Origin: Paenibacillus sp. DCT19
Lineage (GTDB): Bacteria > Bacillota > Bacilli > Paenibacillales > Paenibacillaceae
Direction: 5' to 3'
DNA length: 64,000 nucleotides
NCBI RefSeq assembly: GCF_003268635.1
Contig: NZ_CP029639.1
Location: forward strand, 4,723,501-4,787,500
Shown: piece after piece, positions 42,559-51,739 of the stretch
Layout: each line of letters begins with the position of its first letter
How positions within the stretch are numbered: the first letter of the stretch is position 1
Program-made: the position numbers and the translations under genes
The notes under the pieces: model-generated
Databases searched by the model: none
Told to the model about the DNA's origin: nothing
What the model saw: the letters and a program-made list of their open reading frames with translations, nothing else

Positions 42559-43278
42559 ATGAAAAGTTACCTTGTATTTGGTGCAAGTAAAGGGTTAGGA
42601 GACGCTTTTGTCAGAGGGGTGCCTCAGGAGGGCGATAAGGTTTGGGTTGTGTCCAGAAGTAAGCCCAAGAGTCTGAATTTGAATGATGGTGTAGAGCGAG
42701 TATGGATACAGGCCGATCTTGCAGATCAACATGCCGCTACCATTGTTACGGATCAGTTAAAAAATGAAAAATTGGATGTTCTTATCTACAATGTGGGGAT
42801 CTGGGAAAAGGAAGGCTTCGAGGATCACTATTCGTTCGATCGGGATGAGCCTGCAGATATTAGTCAGCTGATCCATGTAAATATTACTTCAACGATTGTA
42901 TGTATTCAGGCCTTATTGCCTCATCTCCGACAATCTTCAGGAGGAAAGATCATTCTCATCGGTTCAACCGCAGGGCTCAACAATGCCAGTAGCACACAGG
43001 TTTCTTTTGTCGCTTCCAAATTTGCTATTCGTGGAATTACAGAAGCACTACGAGAACATACCAGACAGGACGGCATCGCTGTCACGTGTATTAACCCTGG
43101 GGAGCTTGCAGCCGAAATTCCTTATGAACAAGGGGCTGAGCGAGCGCTTGAGGAATATAACGGAACACGCATCCCGCTTCAGGATATGGTCTCCATTATG
43201 AAGTGCATCGTTAGCCTATCCAATGCGGCTTGTGTGAAAGAGATAAACGTTCCTGCGCTAACAGATACCAACACCTAG
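42559..43278 (+). CDS. Short-chain dehydrogenase/reductase lacking the catalytic Tyr
   Basis: SDR-fold protein of 239 residues. The nucleotide-binding loop FGASKGLG (about residues 7-14), the YNVGIW segment in place of NNAG, and the catalytic Ser in LIGSTAG (Ser136) are present. The Y-x-x-x-K motif reads F-V-A-S-K (Phe150, Lys154; codon TTT). Phe there removes the proton donor, so activity may be lost or altered. The third of three tandem ATGs is chosen because GAGAGG then has 7-bp spacing. The gene is monocistronic with a GC-rich terminator. It may be a regulatory or binding protein of the NmrA/SDR type, or a decaying enzyme. Confidence 0.85.
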   Translation: MKSYLVFGASKGLGDAFVRGVPQEGDKVWVVSRSKPKSLNLNDGVERVWIQADLADQHAATIVTDQLKNEKLDVLIYNVGIWEKEGFEDHYSFDRDEPADISQLIHVNITSTIVCIQALLPHLRQSSGGKIILIGSTAGLNNASSTQVSFVASKFAIRGITEALREHTRQDGIAVTCINPGELAAEIPYEQGAERALEEYNGTRIPLQDMVSIMKCIVSLSNAACVKEINVPALTDTNT

Positions 43279-43328
43279 TTCATTCACTAAACAATTGTCA
43301 ATATATCGCATCAAAAAAATCTAAAAAT

Positions 43329-43356
43329 GGCGCGTTCCTATTAACAGGAGCGCGCC
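43329..43356. terminator. Bidirectional terminator
   Basis: GGCGCGTTCCT pairs with AGGAGCGCGCC (one G-U pair), between the convergent SDR and GH5 genes; T-rich on both sides. Confidence 0.8.
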
Positions 43357-43384
43357 GTTTGTATTCGTCCCGCCAAACGACGGA

Positions 43385-44602
43385 TTATTGCATACCTTGC
43401 ATAATTGCATTAATAATTCCTTGCTGAGTTACCGTATTGTTGTACCGGTTAAACAAACCGAATCCGTGCTGGCCGTTGTAACCATTGTCCCAGTATACAG
43501 GCACCGCTTTATACTTTTTGGCTGTTTTCGCAACAGCTTTTGCAAATATTGCACGATACGTATTGTTGGTGGAGTCATATGACGTTTTGTCAATGGAGCC
43601 GAATTCGCCGATCACAACAGGGTAGCCTTGTGTCACAAACTTATCATGCATCGATTTCAACTGTGATTCCAAGTAATCCTCTTGCCCCCAAGTAGACTTC
43701 TTGGATGGGTTAGTCGCCGTTGCCCCCCATTGAGTGATGTTACCGGATTCTTCACCGGCGAAATCCCAAGGAGAATAATAGTGTGCCGAGATCATAATTC
43801 TTTTTTCCGAACTCGGAATGGTCGAAGATCTGAACGTATCTGTTGGCAGAACGAAACCATAGTTGCCTACCGTATAGTCAATATTCGTATTCCAACCTGG
43901 GATCAGCAGCCATCTGGCGCTGTTGTTTCCTCCTGTTTTCCGAACGGTATCCACGAAGATCTGATTGTAAGCATTGAGGTTTGCATAATAGGCAGGATTC
44001 GGATTCCCGTAAGTACCGTCAAATGTTTCATTCATGGACTCCAGAACAAGGCGCTCATCATAATTAATGAACGTATTGGCAATTTGTTGCCACACACGTT
44101 GATACTTTTCTTTGATCTGTGTTTGATTTGAGCCATTCACAAGCAACCATCCACCTTGAACAGAGTTGAATCCATCCCCGTGAATGTTAATGACCACGTA
44201 GAGGCCTTCATTGTAAGCATAGTCAACAACCGTTTTTACCCGGTTCAACCATGTAGCATTAATCGTATAGTTGGGAGCGCTTCCAATATGACTCAAATAG
44301 GACACAGGGATACGGATCGTATTAAATCCCGCTGCCTTCACCTTTTTGATTAACTCTGGAGTGACCGTAGGATTATTCCATGCTGTCTCGCTTGGTGTAC
44401 CGTTGACTGATGCCTCCAATGAATTCCCCAAATTCCATCCGGCACCCATCTCATAAACGATCTGCGAAGCAGACAAAGATCTGAAATCTGAAGTAATCGG
44501 TGTTGCCGCCGATGCCTTAGAGCCCCATCCAGAGAAGACCACTGAAGCCAACAAAACGAGAGCTAAGCTATGAATGCCTAATTTCTTCATTTTCATAAGC
44601 AT
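43385..44602 (-). CDS. Secreted GH5 endoglucanase (cellulase)
   Basis: Extracellular beta-1,4-glucanase of 405 residues. ATG 44602 follows GGAGG at normal spacing and begins a signal peptide (MLMKMKKLG to SKASA, about residue 32). The catalytic TIM barrel shows GWNLGNSLEA (about 55-64), FNTIRIPVSYLSHIG, VVINIHGDGF (His-containing strand 4 region), the acid/base in LESMNETFDG (N-E pair), HYYSPWDFAGE, and the nucleophile in VVIGEFGSID. No carbohydrate-binding module follows; the protein ends after the barrel. It resembles Paenibacillus/Clostridium GH5 cellulases. Monocistronic; no cre site was seen in the 268 bases upstream. Confidence 0.93.
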   Translation of the reverse strand: MLMKMKKLGIHSLALVLLASVVFSGWGSKASAATPITSDFRSLSASQIVYEMGAGWNLGNSLEASVNGTPSETAWNNPTVTPELIKKVKAAGFNTIRIPVSYLSHIGSAPNYTINATWLNRVKTVVDYAYNEGLYVVINIHGDGFNSVQGGWLLVNGSNQTQIKEKYQRVWQQIANTFINYDERLVLESMNETFDGTYGNPNPAYYANLNAYNQIFVDTVRKTGGNNSARWLLIPGWNTNIDYTVGNYGFVLPTDTFRSSTIPSSEKRIMISAHYYSPWDFAGEESGNITQWGATATNPSKKSTWGQEDYLESQLKSMHDKFVTQGYPVVIGEFGSIDKTSYDSTNNTYRAIFAKAVAKTAKKYKAVPVYWDNGYNGQHGFGLFNRYNNTVTQQGIINAIMQGMQ

Positions 44603-44870
44603 GTCCAACCTCCATTTAAATGAATAGTTTGTGCTCACCTACATAACCGTTCCGTGAATAGATTCAATCAATGCTTGGAGAATACGGAGCCTCCCTTCTA
44701 GTAACTTAAGGAGATAAAAGTGGTAACAAACTTTACCGATAGATTCCCTTAATCATCTATGCTGATTGAATGATCTGTCACCCAATAATACCATATATTT
44801 GCAAAATAAGGAACTATACTTCTTGGGAAATTTATCTATTTTGTCGAAGAATATATTATTATGCATTACT

Positions 44871-45896
44871 CTACATCAATATACGAGATAGATGCGCAAG
44901 CGCCATCGATTGAATTCGGTTTTCTTCGGGAATATTTTCATAGAGAAGCTCCGCTTTCCCTACCTCCACCATATGTTTACGTAAGGCATCCATTCGTCCT
45001 TTATTAACACCCATATAACGAAAATCCACCTGCCGTAAACGATCCATTTCCGCCATACGATCAAAGGACTCCGCCTTAAGCTTTGGATTAATCTCTTTTA
45101 GTTCAAGCACCTCTAGTTGATTTGCATTCCATAGATGATCTATATCCTGCAATGACTTCATGTAGTCTAGTTCAAGCTGTCTTAGGTTGCTCAACCTGGA
45201 GAAATCACATAAACGTTCTACTTTGGGAAGAGACAACCGCAGATAGACCAAATTCTTCAATGTCTCCAATGTATCAATGTTGCTTAAATTACGAACGGCA
45301 GATAGCCGCAGCATGCTAATGTTTGAGGTAGATAGAACATCAAGTGAGTCATTTAAGGTACAGCTGTCTATGGCTAGATACGCTAAGAATGGTAGATCTA
45401 CAACAAAATCAAGCTTCTCGATAGCACAGTTCAGAACAAGCGTTTCCAACCGGATACAATCCTCAATCGGCGAGAGATCATTGAATTTACCACTCAGTAA
45501 CAGGTATTTTAAATACTTGAAATTCCGAATAAAATCAAGCGATTGTGCCTTCGGTGAATGGATCTCCAGATAATTCATGCGCTCTAACGCACTTAATTGA
45601 GTCAAATGCTGTCTCTGCTGAAGGTGGATCTTCAGCGCGGTAACATGCTTCATCTCAGCAAGTTGTGCCACCACTTCCTCTGGGCAAGGACTATTCTTCT
45701 CCACATTAGATACGTACAAAATTAAATCCGGTCTTTTCGCAAATACGTGTTGATCTAGCCCCATGAGATCGTCCAGCTTGTCTACACCAACAACATAACT
45801 AACCGTCGCTCGATTCCGCAAATGTCTCACAGCGTCATCCATCTTGTCGATCGTCCAAGGAGCCCCGCTCATTGAAGCAGCCCATACTTCACTCAT
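44871..45896 (-). CDS. Leucine-rich-repeat-like protein
   Basis: Cytoplasmic-looking protein of 341 residues without signal peptide. From about residue 85 to 300 it contains eight or nine irregular leucine-rich units of about 22 residues (LSALERMNYLEIHSPKAQSL, FKYLKYLLLSGKFNDLSPIE, LETLVLNCAIEKLDFVVDL, LKNLVYLRLSLPKVERLCDF, LSNLRQLELDYMKSLQDIDHL), forming a curved binding scaffold. The N-terminal 80 residues (HLRNRATVSYVVGVDKLDDL) are not recognised. It stands alone; its partner is unknown. Confidence 0.8.
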   Translation of the reverse strand: MSEVWAASMSGAPWTIDKMDDAVRHLRNRATVSYVVGVDKLDDLMGLDQHVFAKRPDLILYVSNVEKNSPCPEEVVAQLAEMKHVTALKIHLQQRQHLTQLSALERMNYLEIHSPKAQSLDFIRNFKYLKYLLLSGKFNDLSPIEDCIRLETLVLNCAIEKLDFVVDLPFLAYLAIDSCTLNDSLDVLSTSNISMLRLSAVRNLSNIDTLETLKNLVYLRLSLPKVERLCDFSRLSNLRQLELDYMKSLQDIDHLWNANQLEVLELKEINPKLKAESFDRMAEMDRLRQVDFRYMGVNKGRMDALRKHMVEVGKAELLYENIPEENRIQSMALAHLSRILM

Positions 45897-46023
45897 CGTT
45901 CGCCATCCTCCATTTGCACATTATTTTATTGAAAGTAGTATTTACCGATCTAGCGATCACTTCCTATAATTGTAAAGGAGGCTGATTAAATTGAGAAGTA
46001 CGCGGTGGAATATTCATCACAAA

Positions 46024-46091
46024 AAATACACCCGTCTACCGATAACATGAAGGCCTCAGACCCATCATATTCGGTACAACAGGGTGTATTT
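46024..46091. terminator. Long hairpin, bidirectional terminator
   Basis: AAATACACCC (46024-46033) pairs with GGGTGTATTT (46082-46091); an inner ACCGA/TCGGT helix strengthens it. It lies between the LRR gene's upstream region and the end of the chemoreceptor gene. Confidence 0.65.
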
Positions 46092-46144
46092 CTGTCTCTA
46101 TTTCAACATATTATTGATGAAGTATTCTCATTTTAACTCAGGAT

Positions 46145-47890
46145 CTATATTTTAAACCCTTTAACAAGATCGTTTAGTCGTGCAGCACTTTCCTTCACTT
46201 GATCCGACTGGTCGGCTACCTGCAACGATTGCTCCGAGGAGGATACCATGTGTTCAGCAATATGCTGACTCGATGCAGCCGATTGCTCACTAGCGGTTGC
46301 GATCTCATGAATCGCTCGTACAAGCGTATCGACCGTTTCTTTTACCTCTTGAGCGGTCTTATGAAGATCGTTAACAGTATTGGCTTGATCCACTGCATTG
46401 TTGTGATACTGCCCGACCGTATTCTCCAGCAATTGATAGTCGCTCCCCACCTGATTATACATAAACGCAAGCATTTCCTTAGCGCTAGAGGATAGATGAG
46501 CAACCGATTCAGTAACTTCACTGGTGACATGCCGAATCTGATCTGCCGCTTCTCTAGAGCCGTCTGCCAATTTGCGAATCTCCTCAGCCACAACGGCAAA
46601 TCCTCTTCCTGCCTCTCCTGCACGTGCAGCCTCAATGGAAGCGTTCAATGCGAGCAGGTTGGTTTGCGCCGTAATATCCAGAATAGATTGGGACAAAACA
46701 CTAATCTGGTCAACCGCATTGGCACGTTCCAATGCTTCATTCATTTTCGCACTTGCACTTGTATACATGTCTTGCGCGGCCTTACTAGATTCACTAGCCT
46801 CCTGCTTCAGAGCCTCAGCTTTCCCGCTGGTAACGTTCGCGGACTCTGCCTCCTCCTTCGTACGAGAAGAGATATATTCCGTAGCTCGGAGCACCTCATT
46901 AACAGATTGATTCATATTTTCAGTATATGCCGAAGTCTCTTCCATCGTAGCAGATAACTCTTCCACGGTAGCAGATACTTCCCGTATACGCTCGTTAAGC
47001 TCCGACATATTCTGGTTGGTTAGATCACTCATCTCGTTGATCTGACGAGACTCTTGAACCACACTCGTAATAACAGTTGAAGTAGCCCCGGTCATGCTAT
47101 GGATTCCACGTGCAATGACACTAATCTCGTTATTGCCCTGGAGTAGATTCGGATCGAGAGTAGCTGTCAAATTCCCCTGCGTCACTTCAGCACAGTAGTG
47201 GTTGATCGCACGCATCCGCACAATAATATTTCGAATCGTGATAAACGAAACAGCCCCAAGAATAGCAAATGTAGATAACAACACAATACTAAGCATAACC
47301 GCTTTTTCTCTAATGGTTTCCTGAGCGGCAGCGTATAGCTTTGCGGATTCCTCTTCGTTATATGTACTTAGCTTCGTGATCGTTTCTACAATGGCTGTAC
47401 TACTTTTGTTAATTCGATCTCTCTCTTCATCATCGTAAGTTCCCGTTGTTTTCTTCACGTTCATAATTCGTTCGATATCCTGATCATAGACTTCAAGCTT
47501 AGCTTGTAGATCAGTAAAAATCTCTTGTTCTGTTGGATCTAATGATCGTGCAGAGAACTCTTCCATTCCAGCCATTACATTGCTCTTATTTTTCTGAACT
47601 TGCTCATATTGCTTATCCGTATACTCTTGCTTGTCGAGAAGCTTCGTATAATTAGCTCGCATGTTATAGAAGTCCGCTTTGATCTCCAGAATGTTCGTTT
47701 GATGCAGGAAGCGATCGGTGTAGAGCTTGCCCTGTCCCTCTTTTACCTCATTCATGCCGAATATCCCAGACAGGAATAAGACAAATAGACCCACTAAACT
47801 AACTGCAAGCATTAGGATTAAGGTTGTCGTTAATCTCAGATGTTTAATTCCCCTCCTTTTGGATTCACTATGTAATGATTTTTGTTCCAT
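46145..47890 (-). CDS. Methyl-accepting chemotaxis protein (4HB type)
   Basis: Transmembrane chemoreceptor of 581 residues. ATG 47890 is used because GGGGGAG lies just before it; the frame is open 13 codons further. First helix about 18-42, an extracellular four-helix-bundle sensor (about 43-180, [25 protein letters not shown]...), second helix about 188-210, a HAMP linker, and the cytoplasmic coiled coil with the conserved hairpin [38 protein letters not shown] (about 395-432). Receptor tip residues for CheA/CheW are intact. No CheR-binding pentapeptide ends the protein. A sigma-D-like promoter lies 54 bp upstream, consistent with motility-gene control. Ligand unknown. Confidence 0.94.
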   Translation of the reverse strand: MEQKSLHSESKRRGIKHLRLTTTLILMLAVSLVGLFVLFLSGIFGMNEVKEGQGKLYTDRFLHQTNILEIKADFYNMRANYTKLLDKQEYTDKQYEQVQKNKSNVMAGMEEFSARSLDPTEQEIFTDLQAKLEVYDQDIERIMNVKKTTGTYDDEERDRINKSSTAIVETITKLSTYNEEESAKLYAAAQETIREKAVMLSIVLLSTFAILGAVSFITIRNIIVRMRAINHYCAEVTQGNLTATLDPNLLQGNNEISVIARGIHSMTGATSTVITSVVQESRQINEMSDLTNQNMSELNERIREVSATVEELSATMEETSAYTENMNQSVNEVLRATEYISSRTKEEAESANVTSGKAEALKQEASESSKAAQDMYTSASAKMNEALERANAVDQISVLSQSILDITAQTNLLALNASIEAARAGEAGRGFAVVAEEIRKLADGSREAADQIRHVTSEVTESVAHLSSSAKEMLAFMYNQVGSDYQLLENTVGQYHNNAVDQANTVNDLHKTAQEVKETVDTLVRAIHEIATASEQSAASSQHIAEHMVSSSEQSLQVADQSDQVKESAARLNDLVKGFKI

Positions 47891-47943
47891 GTGTACTCCC
47901 CCGGTATGTTCATATGACTTAAATTTCACATCGTGATAACTAT

Positions 47944-47969
47944 ATATCGGTAAAATGAGGTTCCATTTG
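47944..47969 (-). promoter_or_regulatory. Sigma-D-type promoter of the chemoreceptor gene
   Basis: On the minus strand CAAA, a 14-bp spacer and ACCGATAT fit the motility sigma factor pattern TAAA-N15-GCCGATAT at 10 of 12 bases. Confidence 0.55.
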
Positions 47970-48152
47970 TTAGATACCCATACAAAGTATAATTACTTCA
48001 TTGCACAAATGTGAAAGAACTTTGCCCTCGTAGACATGCTCTAAACCCTTTCATTTATTTTCATTCAACCTACAAAAACCTACATAAATCTAATTATTTT
48101 TCCGACATATATTTAGAAGCATTTAGCTTAATACTCATCTGGGAGATGGAAC

Positions 48153-50225
48153 ATGAAAAAAATGTTGAAGCGGGGATCTAACAACGGTGCCAGAGTAACT
48201 AGCATCGCGAACACAGTATCCATTGTATTGTTAATTATTATCGTAGTCGTCTTCACCGTTCTTGGCACATTTATGTTTTCGAGTACACGGAATATTCTGA
48301 TCAAGCAGCAGGAATCCATGCTACAGACCAAGACACAAGCTATTGTCAGTGAATTTGATGCGATGTTTAAGGAAAAAGGATCACTCGTGAAACAGATGTC
48401 GACGAATACACTTTTCCAACAATATATCGAAACCACCGAATCAGCAGCAGTGGCGACAACCTCACCACATGCGGCAGAGACACAAGCAACATTAGCTGCC
48501 ATCGTCAAAGAAGAACCTTCATTTGCTGATGCTTGGATCGCAGGGTTAGAGGGAAAGGGATTCTGGCTGCAAAATGATGGCGTCTCTTCCGCGCCAGATT
48601 TTGATATCCAGACACGTCCTTATTACGAGCCTGTTCTAGCTACAGACGGTCTGTACTATTCAGATCCATACATCGACATCGCAGCAGGTAACGTACTTAT
48701 GGGTATTTTCTATCCGATCAAAGAAAACAACCAACTCATCGGCTTTGCCGCAGCGGATATCGCATTCAAAGACATTCCCGCTATTATGGAAAGCTATTCC
48801 CTTGGGAACACGGGTTATTCCATGCTGATCTCCAAGACCGGAGAGATTCTGTACCACCCGGATGAGGAGAAAGTTCTAAAAGAAAACATTACGGACAACA
48901 CAGGCGATTTTGGGGAAATCGGTAAGAAAATGATCGCTGGAGAATCCGGTGTCCAGCTTATTACAGACGACAACGGGGAACGTCGTTATATCGGTTATGC
49001 TACCAGTAAAGATACCGGATGGGCAGTAGGTCTAACGATATCTGAGAAAGAAGTTCTCGAAGAACTGAAGACCTTCACCTGGATTACGCTTGGCGGATTT
49101 GCTGTAGCTACCCTTTTATTGGTGATCATCTGCTACATTACTCTTCGTTACCTATTGAGATCCATTCCACAACTGCTCACCAAGATCAAATTGATTGAGC
49201 AAGGGGACTTAACCATTCAACTGGATGCCCAAGCGAATAATGAGATCGGTCAAATATCTCGCGGTATCAATACGATGGTGCAAAAAATTCAGGGCATGCT
49301 GCAAATCGTAGGCAGCTCTGCTCATGTACTGAATCAGTCCTCAACGGATCTGCAATCGATCTCTTCAAGAACGGCTACAACGATGAATGATACATCTACA
49401 GCCATTAATGAGATTGCGAATGCGACCAACTATCAGTCGATTGAGACAGAGAACATTTTACGCAAAACAGGTTCGCTATCAAGTCAGATCGATGAAATCG
49501 CCACCGATGCTCAAGCCATTGAAACGATGGTACAGACATCGGCTGATCAGAGTGGACAAGGATTAACGGTAGTAGCGCAGCTGTCCCAATGGGCCGAAGA
49601 GAATCATAATTCCACACAAGCCATCTCATCGATTATTCAGGAAATTGACCAGAGCCGTCATGAGATTTCCAGCTTCGTGGACACGGTCAATCAGATTGCA
49701 ACACAGACCAACCTGCTTGCACTCAATGCTTCGATTGAGGCGGCACGTGCAGGAGAACAAGGTCGCGGATTCGCTGTTGTGGCGGGAGAAGTACGTAAGC
49801 TTGCTGAACAGACCGCCCTTGCGACCCAGGAAATATATAAAAAAGTACGTGTTATTGAAGAAAAAACAACAACATCTGTTGAGCATACTGCTCGTGGCAT
49901 GAAAATCGCCGAGGAAAATGCAAAATCCGTGGAGGATACTAAACAGGTATTCTTCAGCATCAACAAAGACTTGGAAGATCTGAAATTGCGCATGATTCAG
50001 ATCAGTACCAATACCGCCAATGTGCATAAGCACAAAGATGAAATTTTGCAGGCGCTAGAGATTATCTCCTCCACCACCGAAGAGAACTCAGCTTCAACCG
50101 AAGAGGTTAGTGCGAGTACGCAAGAACAGTTAGATAGTATTGAGCAAGTTGCTGACTTATCCAGTCAGTTGAATCAACTGTCCAGCAAATTGCAAGAAGA
50201 ACTCAAACAGTTCAAAGTTGAATAA
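48153..50225 (+). CDS. Methyl-accepting chemotaxis protein (dCache type)
   Basis: Chemoreceptor of 690 residues. First membrane helix about 20-45, a large extracellular double-Cache sensor (about 50-300; [72 protein letters not shown]), second helix about 310-335, HAMP (about 336-390) and a signalling coiled coil with [40 protein letters not shown] (about 510-550). dCache domains usually bind amino acids or organic acids. Divergent from the other chemoreceptor; its own sigma-D match is poor. An aminotransferase gene follows in the same direction after 111 bp, possibly linked to an amino-acid ligand. Confidence 0.94.
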   Translation: MKKMLKRGSNNGARVTSIANTVSIVLLIIIVVVFTVLGTFMFSSTRNILIKQQESMLQTKTQAIVSEFDAMFKEKGSLVKQMSTNTLFQQYIETTESAAVATTSPHAAETQATLAAIVKEEPSFADAWIAGLEGKGFWLQNDGVSSAPDFDIQTRPYYEPVLATDGLYYSDPYIDIAAGNVLMGIFYPIKENNQLIGFAAADIAFKDIPAIMESYSLGNTGYSMLISKTGEILYHPDEEKVLKENITDNTGDFGEIGKKMIAGESGVQLITDDNGERRYIGYATSKDTGWAVGLTISEKEVLEELKTFTWITLGGFAVATLLLVIICYITLRYLLRSIPQLLTKIKLIEQGDLTIQLDAQANNEIGQISRGINTMVQKIQGMLQIVGSSAHVLNQSSTDLQSISSRTATTMNDTSTAINEIANATNYQSIETENILRKTGSLSSQIDEIATDAQAIETMVQTSADQSGQGLTVVAQLSQWAEENHNSTQAISSIIQEIDQSRHEISSFVDTVNQIATQTNLLALNASIEAARAGEQGRGFAVVAGEVRKLAEQTALATQEIYKKVRVIEEKTTTSVEHTARGMKIAEENAKSVEDTKQVFFSINKDLEDLKLRMIQISTNTANVHKHKDEILQALEIISSTTEENSASTEEVSASTQEQLDSIEQVADLSSQLNQLSSKLQEELKQFKVE

Positions 50226-50336
50226 GCATCTGGATCACGTATCACGTGGATCATGTACGCCTGCTCTTCTCATTTACGCTCAGTCCATCTATTATAGATA
50301 GATATGTGTACGATGAGGAATGGAGGATATAACATC

Positions 50337-51512
50337 ATGGAATTTGCAAAACGTATGAATCACTTCAGTGAGGGGATCTTCACCCGTCTGCTCGAAATCA
50401 AGCGCGAACGGCTGGAGAAGGGACAAGCGGTGATTGATCTTAGCGTAGGAACACCCAATATACCGCCTGCCCCACATATTATCACAGCACTGTGCGAAGC
50501 TGCGGCAGATCCCCAAAACTACATTTATGCGGTAAATGACCAGAGTGAGCTATTACAAGCGGCGAGTACATGGTATAAACAGCGCTATAATGTTGATCTG
50601 GATCCTAAGACACAGATCTGTTCTTTACTCGGCTCACAAGAAGGACTCGCACATATCTCCCTATCCATCGTCGATGAAGGAGATTTGGTGCTTGTTCCTG
50701 ATCCATGTTACCCGGTGTTCGCAGATGGGCCTCTACTCGCTGGAGCCGAATTGTATTATATGCCGCAACAAGAAGAACACGGATATGTCATTCAACTAGA
50801 GGATATTCCGGAGGATATCGCAGCTCGTGCGAAATTCATGCTAGTGTCTTACCCTAACAATCCAACAACAGCGATGGCACCAGAGCAGTTTTACGTGGAT
50901 CTGATTGCCTTTGCCAAAAAGCATAATATTATTGTTCTTCATGACAACGCCTATAGTGAACTTGTATTTGATGGAAAGACTTGTGGGAGCTTCCTCTCCC
51001 TGCCCGGCGCCATGGACGTAGGTATCGAATTCAATTCCTTGTCCAAAACCTATGGACTTGCTGGCGCAAGAATTGGTTTCTGTGTAGGTAACGCATCGGT
51101 TGTCTCTGTGCTTAAGAAATTAAAATCCAACATGGATTATGGTATGTTTCTACCGATTCAGAGAGCCGCAATTGCAGCCATTACCGGAGATCAGTCACAA
51201 GTTGAACAGGTACGAGCGATTTATGAGGAACGTCGGGATATCCTGTGCGATGGCTTCAGCCGGCTCGGATGGCATATCACGAAGCCCGAAGCAACAATGT
51301 TTGTCTGGACGCGGATCCCTGCGCATTACACCACCTCAGAACAGTTCGCAACAGACCTGGTTAACCAAACAGGTGTGATCGTTACGCCAGGTAGTGCATT
51401 TGGTCCTTCTGGTGAAGGATATGTTAGACTCGCTCTTGTGCAAAGTCAGGAACAGCTGGAACAAGCACTTCAATACGTGGAAGCCAGCGGAATCTTAGAC
51501 CCTAAAAATTAA
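50337..51512 (+). CDS. PLP-dependent aminotransferase, class I/II
   Basis: Fold-type I aminotransferase of 391 residues. ATG 50337 follows GGAGGAT; the frame is open 11 codons upstream. Key segments: IDLSVGTPNIPPAPHI (substrate loop), LLGSQEGLAHISLSIVDEGDLVLVPDPCYPVF (about 94-126), MLVSYPNNPTTAM, LHDNAYSELVFDGK (PLP Asp/Tyr), and SLSKTYGLAGARIGFCVG (Lys about 227 forms the Schiff base), with GEGYVRLALVQS (Arg) at the end. It resembles the LL-diaminopimelate/aromatic aminotransferase group, but the real amino acid is uncertain. Confidence 0.9.
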   Translation: MEFAKRMNHFSEGIFTRLLEIKRERLEKGQAVIDLSVGTPNIPPAPHIITALCEAAADPQNYIYAVNDQSELLQAASTWYKQRYNVDLDPKTQICSLLGSQEGLAHISLSIVDEGDLVLVPDPCYPVFADGPLLAGAELYYMPQQEEHGYVIQLEDIPEDIAARAKFMLVSYPNNPTTAMAPEQFYVDLIAFAKKHNIIVLHDNAYSELVFDGKTCGSFLSLPGAMDVGIEFNSLSKTYGLAGARIGFCVGNASVVSVLKKLKSNMDYGMFLPIQRAAIAAITGDQSQVEQVRAIYEERRDILCDGFSRLGWHITKPEATMFVWTRIPAHYTTSEQFATDLVNQTGVIVTPGSAFGPSGEGYVRLALVQSQEQLEQALQYVEASGILDPKN

Positions 51513-51545
51513 ATACACCAACAACTAGACACAACAGCATCAGCT

Positions 51546-51598
51546 AAGAAGAGGAGCACGATTTCCCTTTATAGGAAACACCGTGCTTCTCTTCTTTG
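51546..51598 (+). terminator. Terminator of the aminotransferase gene
   Basis: AAGAAGAGGAGCACG pairs with CGTGCTTCTCTTCTT with one mismatch and an inner TTTCC/GGAAA helix. Confidence 0.85.
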
Positions 51599-51654
51599 TT
51601 GTGTTACTTTTTATTCATGCTATCCAGGAATATACTAAGCCTATCGTGTCCATG

Positions 51655-51682
51655 CAGAAAAGCCCGCTACATGAGCGGGCTG
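51655..51682 (-). terminator. Terminator of the FecCD operon
   Basis: AGCCCGCT and AGCGGGCT form an 8-bp stem, followed on the minus strand by TTTTCT; it lies about 60 bp past the permease stop. Confidence 0.7.
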
Positions 51683-51739
51683 CAAGTTTATTTTACATGT
51701 GCACCTGAGCTGAAATATCCTTATCTATTCACCTTACTT

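Noticed and set aside
48085..48112. Sigma-D promoter for the plus-strand chemoreceptor (TAAA...TCCGACAT)
   Set aside because: Spacer is about 12 bp and the -10 matches only 6 of 8 bases.
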